NCBI RefSeq assembly: GCF_001431405.1
Contig: NZ_LDJL01000007.1
Location: 284,218 to 348,217, forward strand
Direction: 5' to 3'
Length of the DNA: 64,000 nucleotides
Source: Pseudoxanthomonas dokdonensis
Lineage (GTDB): Bacteria > Pseudomonadota > Gammaproteobacteria > Xanthomonadales > Xanthomonadaceae
The notes under the pieces are model-generated. The model saw only the letters and a program-made list of their open reading frames with translations. It had not been told where the DNA came from and made no database searches. Position numbers and translations under genes: made by a program. The first letter of the stretch is position 1, and the number at the start of each line of letters is the position of its first letter. Shown here piece by piece: positions 6,884 to 16,808 of the stretch.

Positions 6884-9814
6884 ATGATCAACCCCAAGAA
6901 GCTGCCTAACGCGATCAAGTTCGCGTTGTTCGCCAGCGCTGTGTCGCTGACCGGCACCGCTGCTGCGCAGGACGCAGAACCCGCCCAGCAGGCCACCACG
7001 CTGGACAAGGTCCAGGTCACTGGTTCGCGCATCCGCCAGGTCGACAAGGAAACCGCCGCACCGGTGTTGTTGATCGACCGTGCCGCCATCGAGAAGCAGG
7101 GCTTCAATTCGGTCGCCGACATCCTGCAGAACGTCGCTGCCACCGGTTCGCCGGCCATCAGCCGCACCTCGCCGCTGTCCTCCGGTGAAGCCGTCGGCGG
7201 TCAGTACATCGATCTGCGCAACCTGGGCGCTGAGCGCACCCTGATCCTGGTCAATGGCAAGCGCCTTGGCGCCACCAACGGTGGTCTGCAGGACGTTGCC
7301 TCGATTCCGGCCGCAATGGTCGAGCGCGTTGAAATCCTGAAGGACGGCGCCTCCACCACCTACGGTTCCGATGCCATCGCCGGCGTGATCAACATCATCA
7401 CCCGCAGCGACTTCGACGGTATGGAAGCCAATGCCTACCTCGGTCAGTACGACGAAGGCGACGGCGACCGTCAGCAGTACAGCTTCGTCATGGGCTTCAC
7501 TGGCGACCGCGGCTCGTTGACCGCCGGCGTCGAGTACACCAAGGAAAATCCGGTGTGGGCTGGCGACCGCTGGTTCTCCAAGACCACCTATCCGAGCACG
7601 CCGAAGGGCGACCGCCTGCTGGACGATCAGTCCGGCTCCAGCCGTTACAGCATTCTGCTCAACCCTACGGGTCGGGTTGATGACAAGGGCAATCCGATCT
7701 TCGACCGTCTGACCCTGGACCGCGAAGGTGGCAACTACGACACCAGCGACATCAACAACTACCGTCCGTACAGCCGTGATCTGGATGGCACCTATCCTGG
7801 CCTGCAGTCGACCGTGTACAGCGGTATCGAGCGCAAGTCGGCATTCTTGAACGGCAAGTTCGACATCACCGAAAACGTCCGTTTCAACACCGACGTGCTG
7901 TTCACCGACCGCGACTCGTTTGCACAGAACGCGGGTTATCCGTACCAGTCCGCTGCCTGGGGCACGCCTCTGTCTGCCGATAGCGTGTTCAACCCGCGCG
8001 ATGTCGACGTCAATTTCATCCGTCGTCCGTGGGAAGTGCCGCGCGGCGTTTACAACAACCTGCAGACCTTCCGTTTCACCGGCGCCCTGGAAGGCTCGTT
8101 CCAGATTGGCGACCGCTTCTGGGATTGGGATGCCGGCGCACTGTACAACCAGAACAAGGGTGTGCAGACCAGCACCGGTAACCTGAACACCGCCAATGTC
8201 GCCAATGCCGTTGGTCCGTCCTTCATCAATGCCGACGGTGTTGTCCAGTGCGGTACTGCTCCGGGTCCCAACACCTCCATCCCCTTGGGTACCGGTGGTG
8301 GCAACTGCACCCCGTGGAATCCGCTGATTCCGTACGGCATTGGCGGCGCCAACAGCCTGCAGGATCCGAACGTCATCGCCTATCTGTACCAGCCGGGCCA
8401 GGCGATCTCGAAGACACAAACCAACGACTATTTCGCCAACCTGTCCGGTACGCTGTTCGAACTGCCGGCCGGTGATCTGGGCGTGGCAGTCGGTGTCGAG
8501 CACCGTAAGGAAAGCGGCTCGTTCTCGCCGGACGCCTTGGCACAGACCGGTGTTTCCACCGATCTGGCCTCGGGTCCGACCAGCGGCCAGTACTCGCTGG
8601 ACGAAGCCTACCTGGAACTGTTGGTGCCGGTCCTCGCCGACATGCCGGGTGCGCAGGAACTCAGCCTGACCGCCGCAACCCGTTATTCGGATTACGACAC
8701 CTTCGGTGACACCGTCAACAGCAAGTTCGGCTTCACCTGGAAGCCGCTCGACTCGCTGCTGGTGCGTGGTACCTGGGCAGAAGGCTTCCGTGCCCCGACC
8801 ATCGCCGACCTGTACGGCGGTACCTCGGACAGCTTTGAAACCTACGCCGACCCCTGCGACAGCCAGTACGGCACGCCGACCGCTCGTTGCGCGGCCGATG
8901 GTGCAGGCGCTGGTTTCCGCCAGGCGGCTAACCGTCCGGACGGTGTCTCCAATGCCAAGTTCGACCAGTCGAACATTCCGTTCAAGTCCGGTTCCAACCC
9001 GAACCTGACTCCGGAAACGTCCGAATCGCAGACCTTGGGTCTGGTCTGGAGCCCGGGCTTCGCTGAAAACCTGAACATGAGCCTGGACTGGTGGAAGATC
9101 AAGATCGAAAACACGATCACCGCCGATGACCCGACCTCGATGCTCAACGACTGCTACGTCGCTGGCATTGAATCGCGTTGCCAAGGTCCGACCACCTTCA
9201 CCCGTGACCCGAACACTGGCGCCATCACCGCGCTGAGCTTCGGTGGTCGTAACGCCGGTTACCAGCAGACCGAAGGTTTCGATTTCGATCTGACCTACGC
9301 TCTGGATACCGACTGGGGTCGCTTCTCGCTCAATTCGCAGACCACCTACGTGGCCCAGAACGAGCTGAAGCAGGACAACTCCGACAGCCCGCCGCTGCAG
9401 TTGAACGGCACCAGCAACAGCACCTACGGTGCCTACTTCCGCGTCCGCAGCAACCTGGGCGTGAGCTGGGACATGGGTGACTTCGGCGTGACCTGGAATG
9501 CGCGTTACTACTCCGGTCTGCGTTCGGACTGCTTGAGCCTGGAAGACTTCCCGGAAATCTGCAGCCAGCCGAACTACGCGGCTCCGGAAACCCAGGGCGA
9601 AATCGTGCCGAAGAACGAGTTGGGCGCCAACACCTTCCACGATATCCAGGGTCGCTGGAATACCCCGTGGAATGGCACCATCGCCATCGGTGTGAACAAC
9701 GTGTTTGATCACAACGCCGGTGCCGATTACAACCAGCCGAACTCCGGCTACTCGTACTACGGTGGCTACGACATCGGTCGCTTCATGTACATGAAGTACC
9801 AGCAGCGCTTCTGA
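6884..9814 (+). CDS. TonB-dependent receptor
   Basis: A complete 976-residue outer membrane receptor. Residues 1-28 form a signal peptide ending GTAAAQ. A TonB-box-like segment follows (TLDKVQVTGSRI, about residues 40-51), then the plug domain (FNSVADILQNVAATG, YIDLRNLGAERTLILVNGKR, VERVEILKDGASTTYGSDAIAGVINIIT) to about residue 175, and a 22-strand-type barrel to the C-terminal Phe (MKYQQRF). The plug matches the large Xanthomonadaceae receptor group with the GSRI box. The substrate is not evident; there is no adjacent polysaccharide lyase or siderophore gene to hint at it. The ATG is preceded by a long GAGAGA purine tract. It appears monocistronic, with its own promoter and terminator. Confidence 0.93.
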   Translation: MINPKKLPNAIKFALFASAVSLTGTAAAQDAEPAQQATTLDKVQVTGSRIRQVDKETAAPVLLIDRAAIEKQGFNSVADILQNVAATGSPAISRTSPLSSGEAVGGQYIDLRNLGAERTLILVNGKRLGATNGGLQDVASIPAAMVERVEILKDGASTTYGSDAIAGVINIITRSDFDGMEANAYLGQYDEGDGDRQQYSFVMGFTGDRGSLTAGVEYTKENPVWAGDRWFSKTTYPSTPKGDRLLDDQSGSSRYSILLNPTGRVDDKGNPIFDRLTLDREGGNYDTSDINNYRPYSRDLDGTYPGLQSTVYSGIERKSAFLNGKFDITENVRFNTDVLFTDRDSFAQNAGYPYQSAAWGTPLSADSVFNPRDVDVNFIRRPWEVPRGVYNNLQTFRFTGALEGSFQIGDRFWDWDAGALYNQNKGVQTSTGNLNTANVANAVGPSFINADGVVQCGTAPGPNTSIPLGTGGGNCTPWNPLIPYGIGGANSLQDPNVIAYLYQPGQAISKTQTNDYFANLSGTLFELPAGDLGVAVGVEHRKESGSFSPDALAQTGVSTDLASGPTSGQYSLDEAYLELLVPVLADMPGAQELSLTAATRYSDYDTFGDTVNSKFGFTWKPLDSLLVRGTWAEGFRAPTIADLYGGTSDSFETYADPCDSQYGTPTARCAADGAGAGFRQAANRPDGVSNAKFDQSNIPFKSGSNPNLTPETSESQTLGLVWSPGFAENLNMSLDWWKIKIENTITADDPTSMLNDCYVAGIESRCQGPTTFTRDPNTGAITALSFGGRNAGYQQTEGFDFDLTYALDTDWGRFSLNSQTTYVAQNELKQDNSDSPPLQLNGTSNSTYGAYFRVRSNLGVSWDMGDFGVTWNARYYSGLRSDCLSLEDFPEICSQPNYAAPETQGEIVPKNELGANTFHDIQGRWNTPWNGTIAIGVNNVFDHNAGADYNQPNSGYSYYGGYDIGRFMYMKYQQRF

Positions 9815-9847
9815 TCCCGGTCAGAGACCTGTCGTAAAGCAGTACAG

Positions 9848-9878
9848 CCATGGCCCCGCAAGGGGCCATGGTTTTTTT
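9848..9878 (+). terminator. Strong Rho-independent terminator after the TonB receptor
   Basis: A perfect 10-bp stem, CCATGGCCCC against GGGGCCATGG, closes a GCAA tetraloop and is followed by seven T. It starts 33 bases after the stop codon. Confidence 0.95.
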
Positions 9879-10354
9879 GTGCATGGAAACAATGGCTGTT
9901 CCAACCCTTGCCGCGTGCGGGCAGCATTCGCTTGGCGTCATTGCGCTGCTGGACAGCCGGTGCGGTATCGGCTGGCTGCGACAGGGAGCCAACTGCGGAT
10001 GACGCGCAGCACCGGTCCCTGTTGCCGGGTGACCAGGGGTAGGGTGTTGCAAACTCCGTCATCGCACAGCTCCTCTGGTTCAACGCCCATGATTGCGGTT
10101 GGGGCGCATTTGGCTTTCGTGCAATGCGGAGGGCCGCGAAGGTGCTAGAGGACATGCGTTGTGCGGATGGATCAGGACAGGGGCTTGCTCTGCTGCATGT
10201 GATGCATATTCCGCAGTTCCTGCTTGCATGAGGATGCTTTCAGCGCAGTTCCGGAAAAGGGTGCGGAAATGGTCCTTGCGATAGTGGGGCGCAGGGACTC
10301 TATTGAAACCGTCCGCACGGAAACAAGCTGCTGGCTGTCCAAATAGCGGGCATG
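9879..10354. other. Intergenic stretch without a recognisable gene
   Basis: Between the receptor terminator and the terminator of the opposing gene there are ~475 bases. Short open frames exist on both strands, but none has a convincing start, domain or the codon pattern of neighbouring genes. I see no tRNA-like cloverleaf. It may hold the remains of a lost gene, but nothing specific supports that. Confidence 0.4.
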
Positions 10355-10375
10355 AAAAAAGCCCTCGGAGGGCTT
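10355..10375 (-). terminator. Rho-independent terminator for the minus-strand outer membrane protein gene
   Basis: Read on the minus strand: AAGCCC, loop TCCGA, GGGCTT, then a run of T (the A-run at 10355-10360). It lies about 108 bases beyond the stop of the gene ending at 10483. Confidence 0.7.
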
Positions 10376-10482
10376 GTGCTGTCGGCCAGGCCTGGCGGTA
10401 TCACTGACATCGGCTGCTGGGCAGAACCACTTGGATGGAAAAGTCACCAGCGCGTGGGCTGGCAGCAGCCAGTGGGGGTGAA

Positions 10483-11349
10483 TCAAAGATCCTGTTCGTA
10501 GCGGACGTAGGGCACGGTGCCTTCGTCGCTGCCGTCATTGGTCATCGAGAACGGATTCTTGCCGCGGGTGACGACGTTCTCGGCACCGACGGTCAATTGC
10601 GCGCTCCACGGGGTGCGCCAGGTGATGCCCAGACCGAGGCCTTCCCATTTGTCCGGCTGGCCGGGGACATCGACCACGCGGCCGATGATGTTGGCGCTGA
10701 ACGGGCCGTAGCCGCCGCCGAAGTTGAGGCTCTTGCTGTTCCACTGGTCGGCGAATGCCGGCAGGTCGGTAGCCGGCACCAGGCGGGCACGGGCGACGGT
10801 GCCGCCAATCGAAACAAAACCGCTGTTGCCGATGTTCTTCTGGCCGAACACGGTCAGATCATTCTGTTCGACCCGGTTGCCGGCGCCTTTGCCAGCGGCC
10901 AGCCAGGCCGGCAGGGTGTCACGGCCGGTCCCGGCCGAGATGCCCAGCTTGCCACCCGGACGGGCGATGGCAGTGGTCAGGTTGATGTGCTGGCTGTCGC
11001 TATCGCCGTCGTCGTCGCCGAGCGAGGCCAGCATGCAATGGCTGGCCAGGTTGCTGATGGTGTTGACCACGCCGGTCTTGCGATTGCAGACCAGGCCCAG
11101 CGAATCACCGGCTTCCAGCCCGAACGCAGCGCTGAGGGTGTTGCTGCCGAAGCGCCAGCGAGCGCCGGCGCTGGCTTCACCAGTCGGTTCCAGCAGCAGC
11201 ACGCCTTCCAGCTTGCCGTCGGTGTTGTTCCACACCGGCAGCGCGGTGGCTTTGGCATCGGCCGTACGGGCGTTCTGCGCACTCGCGTCCGTTGCCGCAC
11301 CCAGTGCGACCAGCAGACTCAGCGACAGTGGCAGGTAACGCTTGAACAT
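10483..11349 (-). CDS. Exported protein, probable outer membrane barrel, function unknown
   Basis: A 288-residue protein starting at the ATG whose product begins with a clear signal peptide (MFKRYLPLSLSLLVALGAATDASAQ split at residue ~24). The mature part has short alternating beta-like strands with Gly and aromatic girdles (ARWRFGSNTLSAAFGL, SLNFGGGYGPFSANIIGR, LGLGITWRTPWSAQLTVGAENV), a Cys pair (LVCNRKTG and SHCMLASL) and an acidic DDDGDSD loop. The C terminus is YVRYEQDL, not Phe. This suggests a small outer membrane barrel, but I recognise no named family. It stands alone with its own terminator, about 115 bases downstream of hslO on the same strand. Confidence 0.65.
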   Translation of the reverse strand: MFKRYLPLSLSLLVALGAATDASAQNARTADAKATALPVWNNTDGKLEGVLLLEPTGEASAGARWRFGSNTLSAAFGLEAGDSLGLVCNRKTGVVNTISNLASHCMLASLGDDDGDSDSQHINLTTAIARPGGKLGISAGTGRDTLPAWLAAGKGAGNRVEQNDLTVFGQKNIGNSGFVSIGGTVARARLVPATDLPAFADQWNSKSLNFGGGYGPFSANIIGRVVDVPGQPDKWEGLGLGITWRTPWSAQLTVGAENVVTRGKNPFSMTNDGSDEGTVPYVRYEQDL

Positions 11350-11464
11350 GGCTCGATTCAGGCTCCGGGTGACAGATGCCAAACAACGGCGGAGGGGACC
11401 CAATGCTACGCGTTTTATGTTTATTTAACAAGTTGCCGTAGCCGTCAAACGCCAGCCGCAGCAA

Positions 11465-12349
11465 CTATTGAAGCCGTGGTGGCGCTGGCACTTCGACTGC
11501 GGATTGAGCAAAAAGTTCCTCGATCTGGGCGGCATCGAAACCGTATTCCTGCCCACAGAACTCACAACGCACCTCCGCATGCCCGTCGGCCAGCGCTGCA
11601 GTTGCCTCCTCCTGCCCCAAGGATTGCAGCATGCTCTCAACCCGCGCCCGAGAGCAAGAGCAAGCGAAAGAAATTGCGCGTTCGGTCAGTATTTGCGGGT
11701 TTTCCTCGTGAAACAGCCGGTACAACAGGGTTTCCGTGTGCGCTTGCAGCAATTCCGCGCCGCCCAGGGTGTCGAACAGGGCGCCGACGCGGTTCCAGCC
11801 GTCGACGTCGCCCTCGTCACCGGGCAGCTTCTGCAGCATGATCCCGGCCACGCCATCGGCGGTGGCGGCCAGCAGCAGCCGGGTCGGCAACTGCTCGGAC
11901 TGGCGGAAGTAACCCTCGAAGGCTTCGTCAAGGGTGCTGGCCTGCAGGCCGACCAGGCTCTGATAGCGCTGCGGCTCGCGTGGATCCAGGCCCGGATTTT
12001 CGATGGTGATGGCCAGCAGCGTGCCGTCACCCAGGGTGCTGAGATCGCGCGGCGCGTCCTGGCCGTCGGCGAGCTGGACGATGCCACGCAGGGTGCCGGC
12101 GGCGGTGCATTCGGCAAACAGGGTGCGGATCGGACCGTCACCGCGCAGCTGGATCGAAAGGCGTCCATCGACCTTGGTGTGGCCGGTGAACAGAACCGCG
12201 GCGGCACAGGCCTGGCCCAGCAGTTCGGTCGCATTGGGCGGATAGTCCGCGCGCTGCTGCACGTCGCGCCAGGCATCGGTCAACTGCACATGCACGCCGC
12301 GTACGCCGGCTTGCGGCAGCAGGAAGCGGGTCTGGGTATCGGTGCTCAC
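11465..12349 (-). CDS. hslO: Redox-regulated chaperone Hsp33
   Basis: A 294-residue protein matching Hsp33 in length and sequence. The N-terminal chaperone domain carries VHVQLTDAW and [30 protein letters not shown]. The C-terminal redox switch has the four zinc-binding cysteines as CSC (230-232) and CEFC (262-265). Under oxidative heat stress these cysteines form disulfides, zinc is lost and the protein becomes an ATP-independent holdase in the cytoplasm. The start codon is GTG with AAGGA upstream. It is divergent from mtgA across a ~107-bp gap. Confidence 0.96.
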   Translation of the reverse strand: MSTDTQTRFLLPQAGVRGVHVQLTDAWRDVQQRADYPPNATELLGQACAAAVLFTGHTKVDGRLSIQLRGDGPIRTLFAECTAAGTLRGIVQLADGQDAPRDLSTLGDGTLLAITIENPGLDPREPQRYQSLVGLQASTLDEAFEGYFRQSEQLPTRLLLAATADGVAGIMLQKLPGDEGDVDGWNRVGALFDTLGGAELLQAHTETLLYRLFHEENPQILTERAISFACSCSRARVESMLQSLGQEEATAALADGHAEVRCEFCGQEYGFDAAQIEELFAQSAVEVPAPPRLQ

Positions 12350-12456
12350 GAGGGGTCCTTGGCGGCGCGGCCGCTGTATGCGTCAATCCACACAGATGTG
12401 GGCGCGCCCTCGCCGATCCAATAGCTGGCCAGCGCTGGCGGCGGCGGGCAGACAGG

Positions 12457-13236
12457 ATGAAGGATAGCCGCCAGAATAGGGTCTGGTTATTCGCCAAGGC
12501 AGGTGTGCACACCGTGGTTCCCTCACCGAAAAGAAGCCGCTTCCGGCGCTGGCTGCGTTGGCTGCTGGCACTGCCATTCCTGTTTGCCGCCGCCAGCGTG
12601 CTGCAGGTGGCGGCGTTGCGGTTCATCGATCCGCCGTTTTCCGCATTCATGCTGGAGCGGCAGATGGAAGCGTGGGGCGATGGCGATTGGGGCTTTCGTT
12701 ATGTCTACGACTGGCGCGATCTGGACCGGATCGCCAGCAGCCTGCCATTGTCGGTGATCGCCGCCGAAGACCAGAAGTTCGCCACCCATCGCGGCTTCGA
12801 CCTGCAGGCCATCGAGAAGGCCCGGGTCAACAACGCCAAGGGACGGCGGGTCCGTGGCGCCAGCACCTTGAGCCAGCAGGTCGCCAAGAATCTGTTCCTG
12901 TGGCAGGGCCGCAGTTGGCTGCGCAAGGGCATCGAGGCGTGGTACACGGTGTTGATCGAAGCTTTGTGGTCGAAGCAGCGGATCATCGAAATGCACGTCA
13001 ACATTGCCGAATTCGGAGATGGCGTCTACGGCGCGCAGGCTGCTGCCCGCGAGTTCTGGGGCCGCGATGCCGCCGACCTGAGCGCCGAACAGAGTGCGCG
13101 CCTGGCCGCGGTATTGCCGGCACCGCGCCGCTATAACGCCCGCGACCCCGGACCTTACGTGCAGCGGCGGGCCAACTGGATCCAGCGCCAGGTCCGCCAA
13201 CTGGGTGGCAAAAGCTATCTGGAGGGCCTGAAGTGA
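12457..13236 (+). CDS. mtgA: Monofunctional biosynthetic peptidoglycan transglycosylase
   Basis: A 259-residue inner membrane enzyme that polymerises lipid II into glycan strands. An Arg-rich cytoplasmic stretch is followed by one membrane anchor (residues ~33-55). The GT51 motifs are all present: [16 protein letters not shown] with the catalytic Glu, [17 protein letters not shown], and the later [21 protein letters not shown]. Length fits MtgA rather than a bifunctional PBP, as no transpeptidase domain follows. The start is uncertain: ATG 12457 is used, but an in-frame GTG at 12505 has a better purine-rich leader and would give a protein nearer the usual 240 residues. The stop overlaps the next gene (GTGA). 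Confidence 0.94.
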   Translation: MKDSRQNRVWLFAKAGVHTVVPSPKRSRFRRWLRWLLALPFLFAAASVLQVAALRFIDPPFSAFMLERQMEAWGDGDWGFRYVYDWRDLDRIASSLPLSVIAAEDQKFATHRGFDLQAIEKARVNNAKGRRVRGASTLSQQVAKNLFLWQGRSWLRKGIEAWYTVLIEALWSKQRIIEMHVNIAEFGDGVYGAQAAAREFWGRDAADLSAEQSARLAAVLPAPRRYNARDPGPYVQRRANWIQRQVRQLGGKSYLEGLK

Positions 13237-14276
13237 ACACAGCTGGGGCCACCCCGACGGAGACGCCACTGTTGACCGTGCTGATTGCCGCGCACAACGA
13301 GGCCGAGGCGTTGCCGGTGCTGCATCCGCGCCTGCGCGAGGCGCTGGCCAGCCTTGGCGGCGTGCGCACGCGGGTGTTGTATGTCGATGACGGCAGCAGC
13401 GATGAGACCTGGGCACAACTGCTGTTGCTGGCCGCTGGCGATCCGCAGGTCGGCCTGTTGCGGCTGTCGCGCAACTTCGGCAAGGAGGCCGCGCTGACCG
13501 CCGGTCTGGACCATGTCGAAGACGGCGCGGTGGTGATCCTGGATGCCGATGGCCAGGACCCGCCTGAATTGATAACCGAATTCGTCCGGCTATGGCGTGA
13601 AGGCTATGACAACGTGCATGGCACCCGTATCCAGCGCGAGGGTGAAAGCTGGCTCAAACGCAGTACCGCGCATGCGTTCTATCGCGTGATCGGACGGCTG
13701 TCGGCCACCCCGATCCCGGCTGACACCGGCGATTTCCGTTTGTTGTCGCCACGCAGCGTGGCCGCGTTGAAACAGTTGCGCGAACGCCATCGCTTCATGA
13801 AGGGTCTGTTCGGCTGGGTTGGTTACCGGCAGATATCGGTACCGTACCGGCGCGAGCCGCGCGTGGCCGGCGACAGCAAGTTCGGCTTCTGGCGCTTGTG
13901 GAACTTCGCACTCGAGGGCATCACCAGCTTTTCCACCGCGCCGCTGCGCGCCACCACCTATGTCGGCGTGCTGACCGCGCTGCTGGCGTTTGCGTTTGCG
14001 CTCTGGGTGGTGTTGAAGGCGGTGCTGTGGGGCGACCCGGTGGCCGGTTGGCCGACCATGATGGCGGTGATCCTGATGCTGGGCGGGGTCCAGCTGGTGG
14101 CGCTGGGATTGATTGGCGAATACCTGGGCCGCCTGTACGACGAATCCAAGCAGCGGCCGATTTATCTGGTCGACGTATGGCAACCGGGTGAAGCAGGAGT
14201 ATGCTTGCCAGAACCTGGCCAGCAAGGAGCAAACCATGCGTACAGTCCGTCAATTACTGGGCGAGAAGACCGCTGA
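13233..14276 (+). CDS. Family 2 glycosyltransferase, polyprenyl-phosphate type
   Basis: A 347-residue protein of the DPM1/GtrB/ArnC class, which transfers a sugar from a nucleotide donor to undecaprenyl phosphate at the inner membrane. The GT-A domain contains [44 protein letters not shown] and the metal-binding DADGQDPPE; further on [11 protein letters not shown] is typical of the family. Two C-terminal membrane helices lie at about residues 245-270 and 275-300 ([27 protein letters not shown]). It starts at GTG overlapping the mtgA stop. Its C-terminal 13 codons overlap the start of the CBS gene in another frame. The sugar is unknown. Confidence 0.92.
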   Translation: MNTAGATPTETPLLTVLIAAHNEAEALPVLHPRLREALASLGGVRTRVLYVDDGSSDETWAQLLLLAAGDPQVGLLRLSRNFGKEAALTAGLDHVEDGAVVILDADGQDPPELITEFVRLWREGYDNVHGTRIQREGESWLKRSTAHAFYRVIGRLSATPIPADTGDFRLLSPRSVAALKQLRERHRFMKGLFGWVGYRQISVPYRREPRVAGDSKFGFWRLWNFALEGITSFSTAPLRATTYVGVLTALLAFAFALWVVLKAVLWGDPVAGWPTMMAVILMLGGVQLVALGLIGEYLGRLYDESKQRPIYLVDVWQPGEAGVCLPEPGQQGANHAYSPSITGREDR

Positions 14277-14664
14277 AGTCCATGCGGTGGGGTCGGATGC
14301 CTCGGTCCTGGATGCGATCCGGCTGATGGCGGAGAAGGGAGTCGGGGCGGTGCTGGTGATCGACGGGACACGCCTGAGCGGCATCCTTTCCGAACGCGAT
14401 TACGCGCGCAAGATCGTGCTCCAGGGGCGCTCGTCATCGAGTACGCCGGTGCGCGACATCATGACCGCGGAGTTGATCACCGTGGGTCTGGATGACAACG
14501 TCGACAACTGCATGCAACTGGTCACCCGTAACCGCATCCGTCACCTGCCGGTGATGAGCGATGGCAGCGTCGTCGGCGTCATCTCGATCGGTGATCTGGT
14601 CAAGGCGGTGATCGAGGATCAGCAGGTGCAGCTGGACCAGCTGCAGCGCTACATCGCCAGCTGA
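14236..14664 (+). CDS. CBS-domain pair protein
   Basis: A 142-residue cytoplasmic protein made of two CBS motifs: residues ~8-62 (VLDAIRLMAEKGVGAVLVIDG ending LSGILSERDYARK) and ~75-130 (ELITVGLDDNVDNCMQLV, RIRHLPVMSDGSVVGVISIGDLVK). Such stand-alone CBS pairs bind adenine nucleotides and act as small regulatory or sensor modules. The start at 14236 is fixed by AAGGAG seven bases upstream and places the start 41 bases inside the preceding glycosyltransferase gene, so the two are probably co-transcribed. Target unknown. Confidence 0.92.
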   Translation: MRTVRQLLGEKTAEVHAVGSDASVLDAIRLMAEKGVGAVLVIDGTRLSGILSERDYARKIVLQGRSSSSTPVRDIMTAELITVGLDDNVDNCMQLVTRNRIRHLPVMSDGSVVGVISIGDLVKAVIEDQQVQLDQLQRYIAS

Positions 14665-14720
14665 TCCACAGCGGCCCAGACACGCAGCGTCGTGGCCGAC
14701 GCCCGCACGGGCGCCGCTGT

Positions 14721-16694
14721 TTACTTGGCATACTGGCCGCCACAGCCACTGTCCTCGCCCGGGCCCAGTTCCAGGGTCGCCAACAGGGCCGCCGGCGGCG
14801 CGATGCTGCCCAGCGCCAGGGCCACCGCACCGCGCAGGCCCAGGCGGGCGAAATCAGGATGGAATGACGGGTCCTTGAAGGTGCCGCCGATGACCAGTGG
14901 CGAACGCAGCGCGACGATGCTGCGATCCTTTGGCCGCGGGCGCAGCTCCAGATCCAGGGTTTCGTCCTTCAGGCTGATGTCGCCCTTGCCGACGATGATG
15001 GTGTCAGTGCTGTCGAACGCCAGGCTGCGGGTATGCATGACCCCCTGCCTGAGATCGAAATCACCGAAGGCACAGCGCACCGGTACCTGTTTGTCATCGG
15101 TCAGCAGGAACTTCAATGATTCGGCCACGTCCAGCCCGGCCAGCTCCATCAGCAGATTGCTGATCCGGCCCTTGCCCATGCCGAGGGTGGCGTCGCCGTT
15201 GGCGCTGCCGAGAATCGCGGCGATTGAATTGCCGGTGCCGTTGATGACCACATTGCCGCCGATGCGGCCAATCGCGGTCCTGGTCAGTTCGGCATCGGGG
15301 AACAGCTTGCCCAGGTCGAGCTTGCTGACCGCTACATCGGCGCGGGTGCGGATGGTCGGGCGACTGGCATCCATCTGGATGGTCGAACGGATATCGCCGC
15401 TGGCGACGCCGAAGTTCAGCGGGTCCAGACGCAGCACGCCGGCTTTCAGTTTCAGGTGCGCGTCCATGTCGTCGATCGGCAATGACGGCGCGTTGATGCG
15501 CTTGGCTTTCAGCACCACGTCGGCATCCATTGAACGCAGTTTGCCCAGATCGTACGGCGTGTCCGGCAGGACCCTGGCTGACGCGGTCTGTTGTGCCGAT
15601 TGCCTGCGTTGCTGTGGATTGGCTGATTCGCTGGCACCGGTTTGCGGTTGACCGCCGACAAAGCCTGCGAGGTCATCGAAGTCCAGACGTTTCGACACCA
15701 GATCGGCTTTCAGGAAGGGTCGCTCGCCGCCGACGGTGACCGCCGCATCACCGCCCAGATCACTGTCACCGACCTTGCCGGTGAAGTCGTCGTAACGCCA
15801 GGTATTGCCGTCACGGGTAAAGCGACCATCCAGTTGGTACGGCGGGGTCGACGGAATCGCCACGCCTATCAGCGGGTACAGGTCCTCGAGGTCCTGGCCT
15901 GACAAGGCCAGTTTGAGATCGAAGTCCTGCAGGCTGAGCGGATTGACCAGCTGGCCGCGCGCGTGGGCATGGGTGGGGCCGGCTGAGGCCCGCAGATCCA
16001 GATGGAAGGGACGCTCGCTGTTGGTCAGTTCCAGCGGCGACTCGGCGGTGCCCTTGAGGGTGAAGGCATTGCCGGCCCATTTGCCCTTGCCGGCAATGGC
16101 CACGGGAGCACTGTCGGCAGGATTGTCCGGCTTCATGCTGTTGAGCCGGATGTCGATATCGGTCTTCTCGGCAGCATCGACAAACGACAGCCGGCCATCC
16201 TCGATCCACAGTTTGCGCAACACCGGTGGCTTGCCGTCACCGTCGGACGGCTTGAAGACCCAGTTGCCCTTGCCCTTGGGGCCGGTTTCCAGGCGCAGCA
16301 GCGGCTTGTCCAGGCGGATCTCGGCGACATCGACTTTGCCGCGCAACAGCGGCCAGAACATCACGTCCACTTCCGCTTGCCGGGCGGCGGCCATGTTCGG
16401 CAGGCGCGCCCAGGGGGCATTGCCGAACTCCAGTTGCGAAGCACGGATGGTGATCCGGCGTCCCAGATCGACATCGAGGTCACCGCCAATATGGAAGCTG
16501 CGGCCGGTGCGTGCGGTGACCGCGCGCTCGACCGGGCCCTTGAACCAGTTCCAGTCGAACAACACCAGCAGGACCACCAGCGCGGCCGCGATGCTGCCCA
16601 GGATCCACCAGCCACGCCGCGAAGGGCCACGCCATTTGCGCGGCCCGCGCGCCGACTTGGCAGCCATGGTTTTTCCGTCGACGGTGCTGTTCAT
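14721..16694 (-). CDS. AsmA family protein
   Basis: A 657-residue inner-membrane-anchored periplasmic protein. After a basic N terminus there is one membrane helix (residues ~29-47, WWILGSIAAALVVLLVLF). The AsmA N-domain follows with RAVTARTGRSFHIGGDLDVDLG and IRASQLEFGNAPW, and the C-terminal AsmA_2-like part with GRIGGNVVINGTGNSIAAILGSANG and LVIGGTFKDPSFHPD. AsmA-like proteins are part of the bridge-like lipid transport superfamily and influence outer membrane lipid homeostasis. A Gln/Ser-rich linker separates the halves. The gene is convergent with the CBS gene, with only ~56 bases between them. Confidence 0.9.
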   Translation of the reverse strand: MNSTVDGKTMAAKSARGPRKWRGPSRRGWWILGSIAAALVVLLVLFDWNWFKGPVERAVTARTGRSFHIGGDLDVDLGRRITIRASQLEFGNAPWARLPNMAAARQAEVDVMFWPLLRGKVDVAEIRLDKPLLRLETGPKGKGNWVFKPSDGDGKPPVLRKLWIEDGRLSFVDAAEKTDIDIRLNSMKPDNPADSAPVAIAGKGKWAGNAFTLKGTAESPLELTNSERPFHLDLRASAGPTHAHARGQLVNPLSLQDFDLKLALSGQDLEDLYPLIGVAIPSTPPYQLDGRFTRDGNTWRYDDFTGKVGDSDLGGDAAVTVGGERPFLKADLVSKRLDFDDLAGFVGGQPQTGASESANPQQRRQSAQQTASARVLPDTPYDLGKLRSMDADVVLKAKRINAPSLPIDDMDAHLKLKAGVLRLDPLNFGVASGDIRSTIQMDASRPTIRTRADVAVSKLDLGKLFPDAELTRTAIGRIGGNVVINGTGNSIAAILGSANGDATLGMGKGRISNLLMELAGLDVAESLKFLLTDDKQVPVRCAFGDFDLRQGVMHTRSLAFDSTDTIIVGKGDISLKDETLDLELRPRPKDRSIVALRSPLVIGGTFKDPSFHPDFARLGLRGAVALALGSIAPPAALLATLELGPGEDSGCGGQYAK

Positions 16695-16808
16695 GCCGAC
16701 AATATCGGCAAGCGCTTGTTCAGATACCGCGAAAATGGCGCGAATGCCCGGCCTGGAAGTTCAGGCGATGGACATCTTGCCAGGCGCGACGGCCAGGCCA
16801 GGCAGCGC

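Noticed and set aside
6881..9712. A 943-residue open frame antisense to the TonB receptor
   Set aside because: It is a shadow of codon bias in the GC-rich sense gene; it has no domain, signal or start context, while the sense frame is a complete receptor.
9879..10482. Possible small genes in the gap after the TonB receptor
   Set aside because: Several frames of 60-130 codons exist on both strands, but none has a good ribosome-binding site, domain or signal peptide, and they overlap each other.
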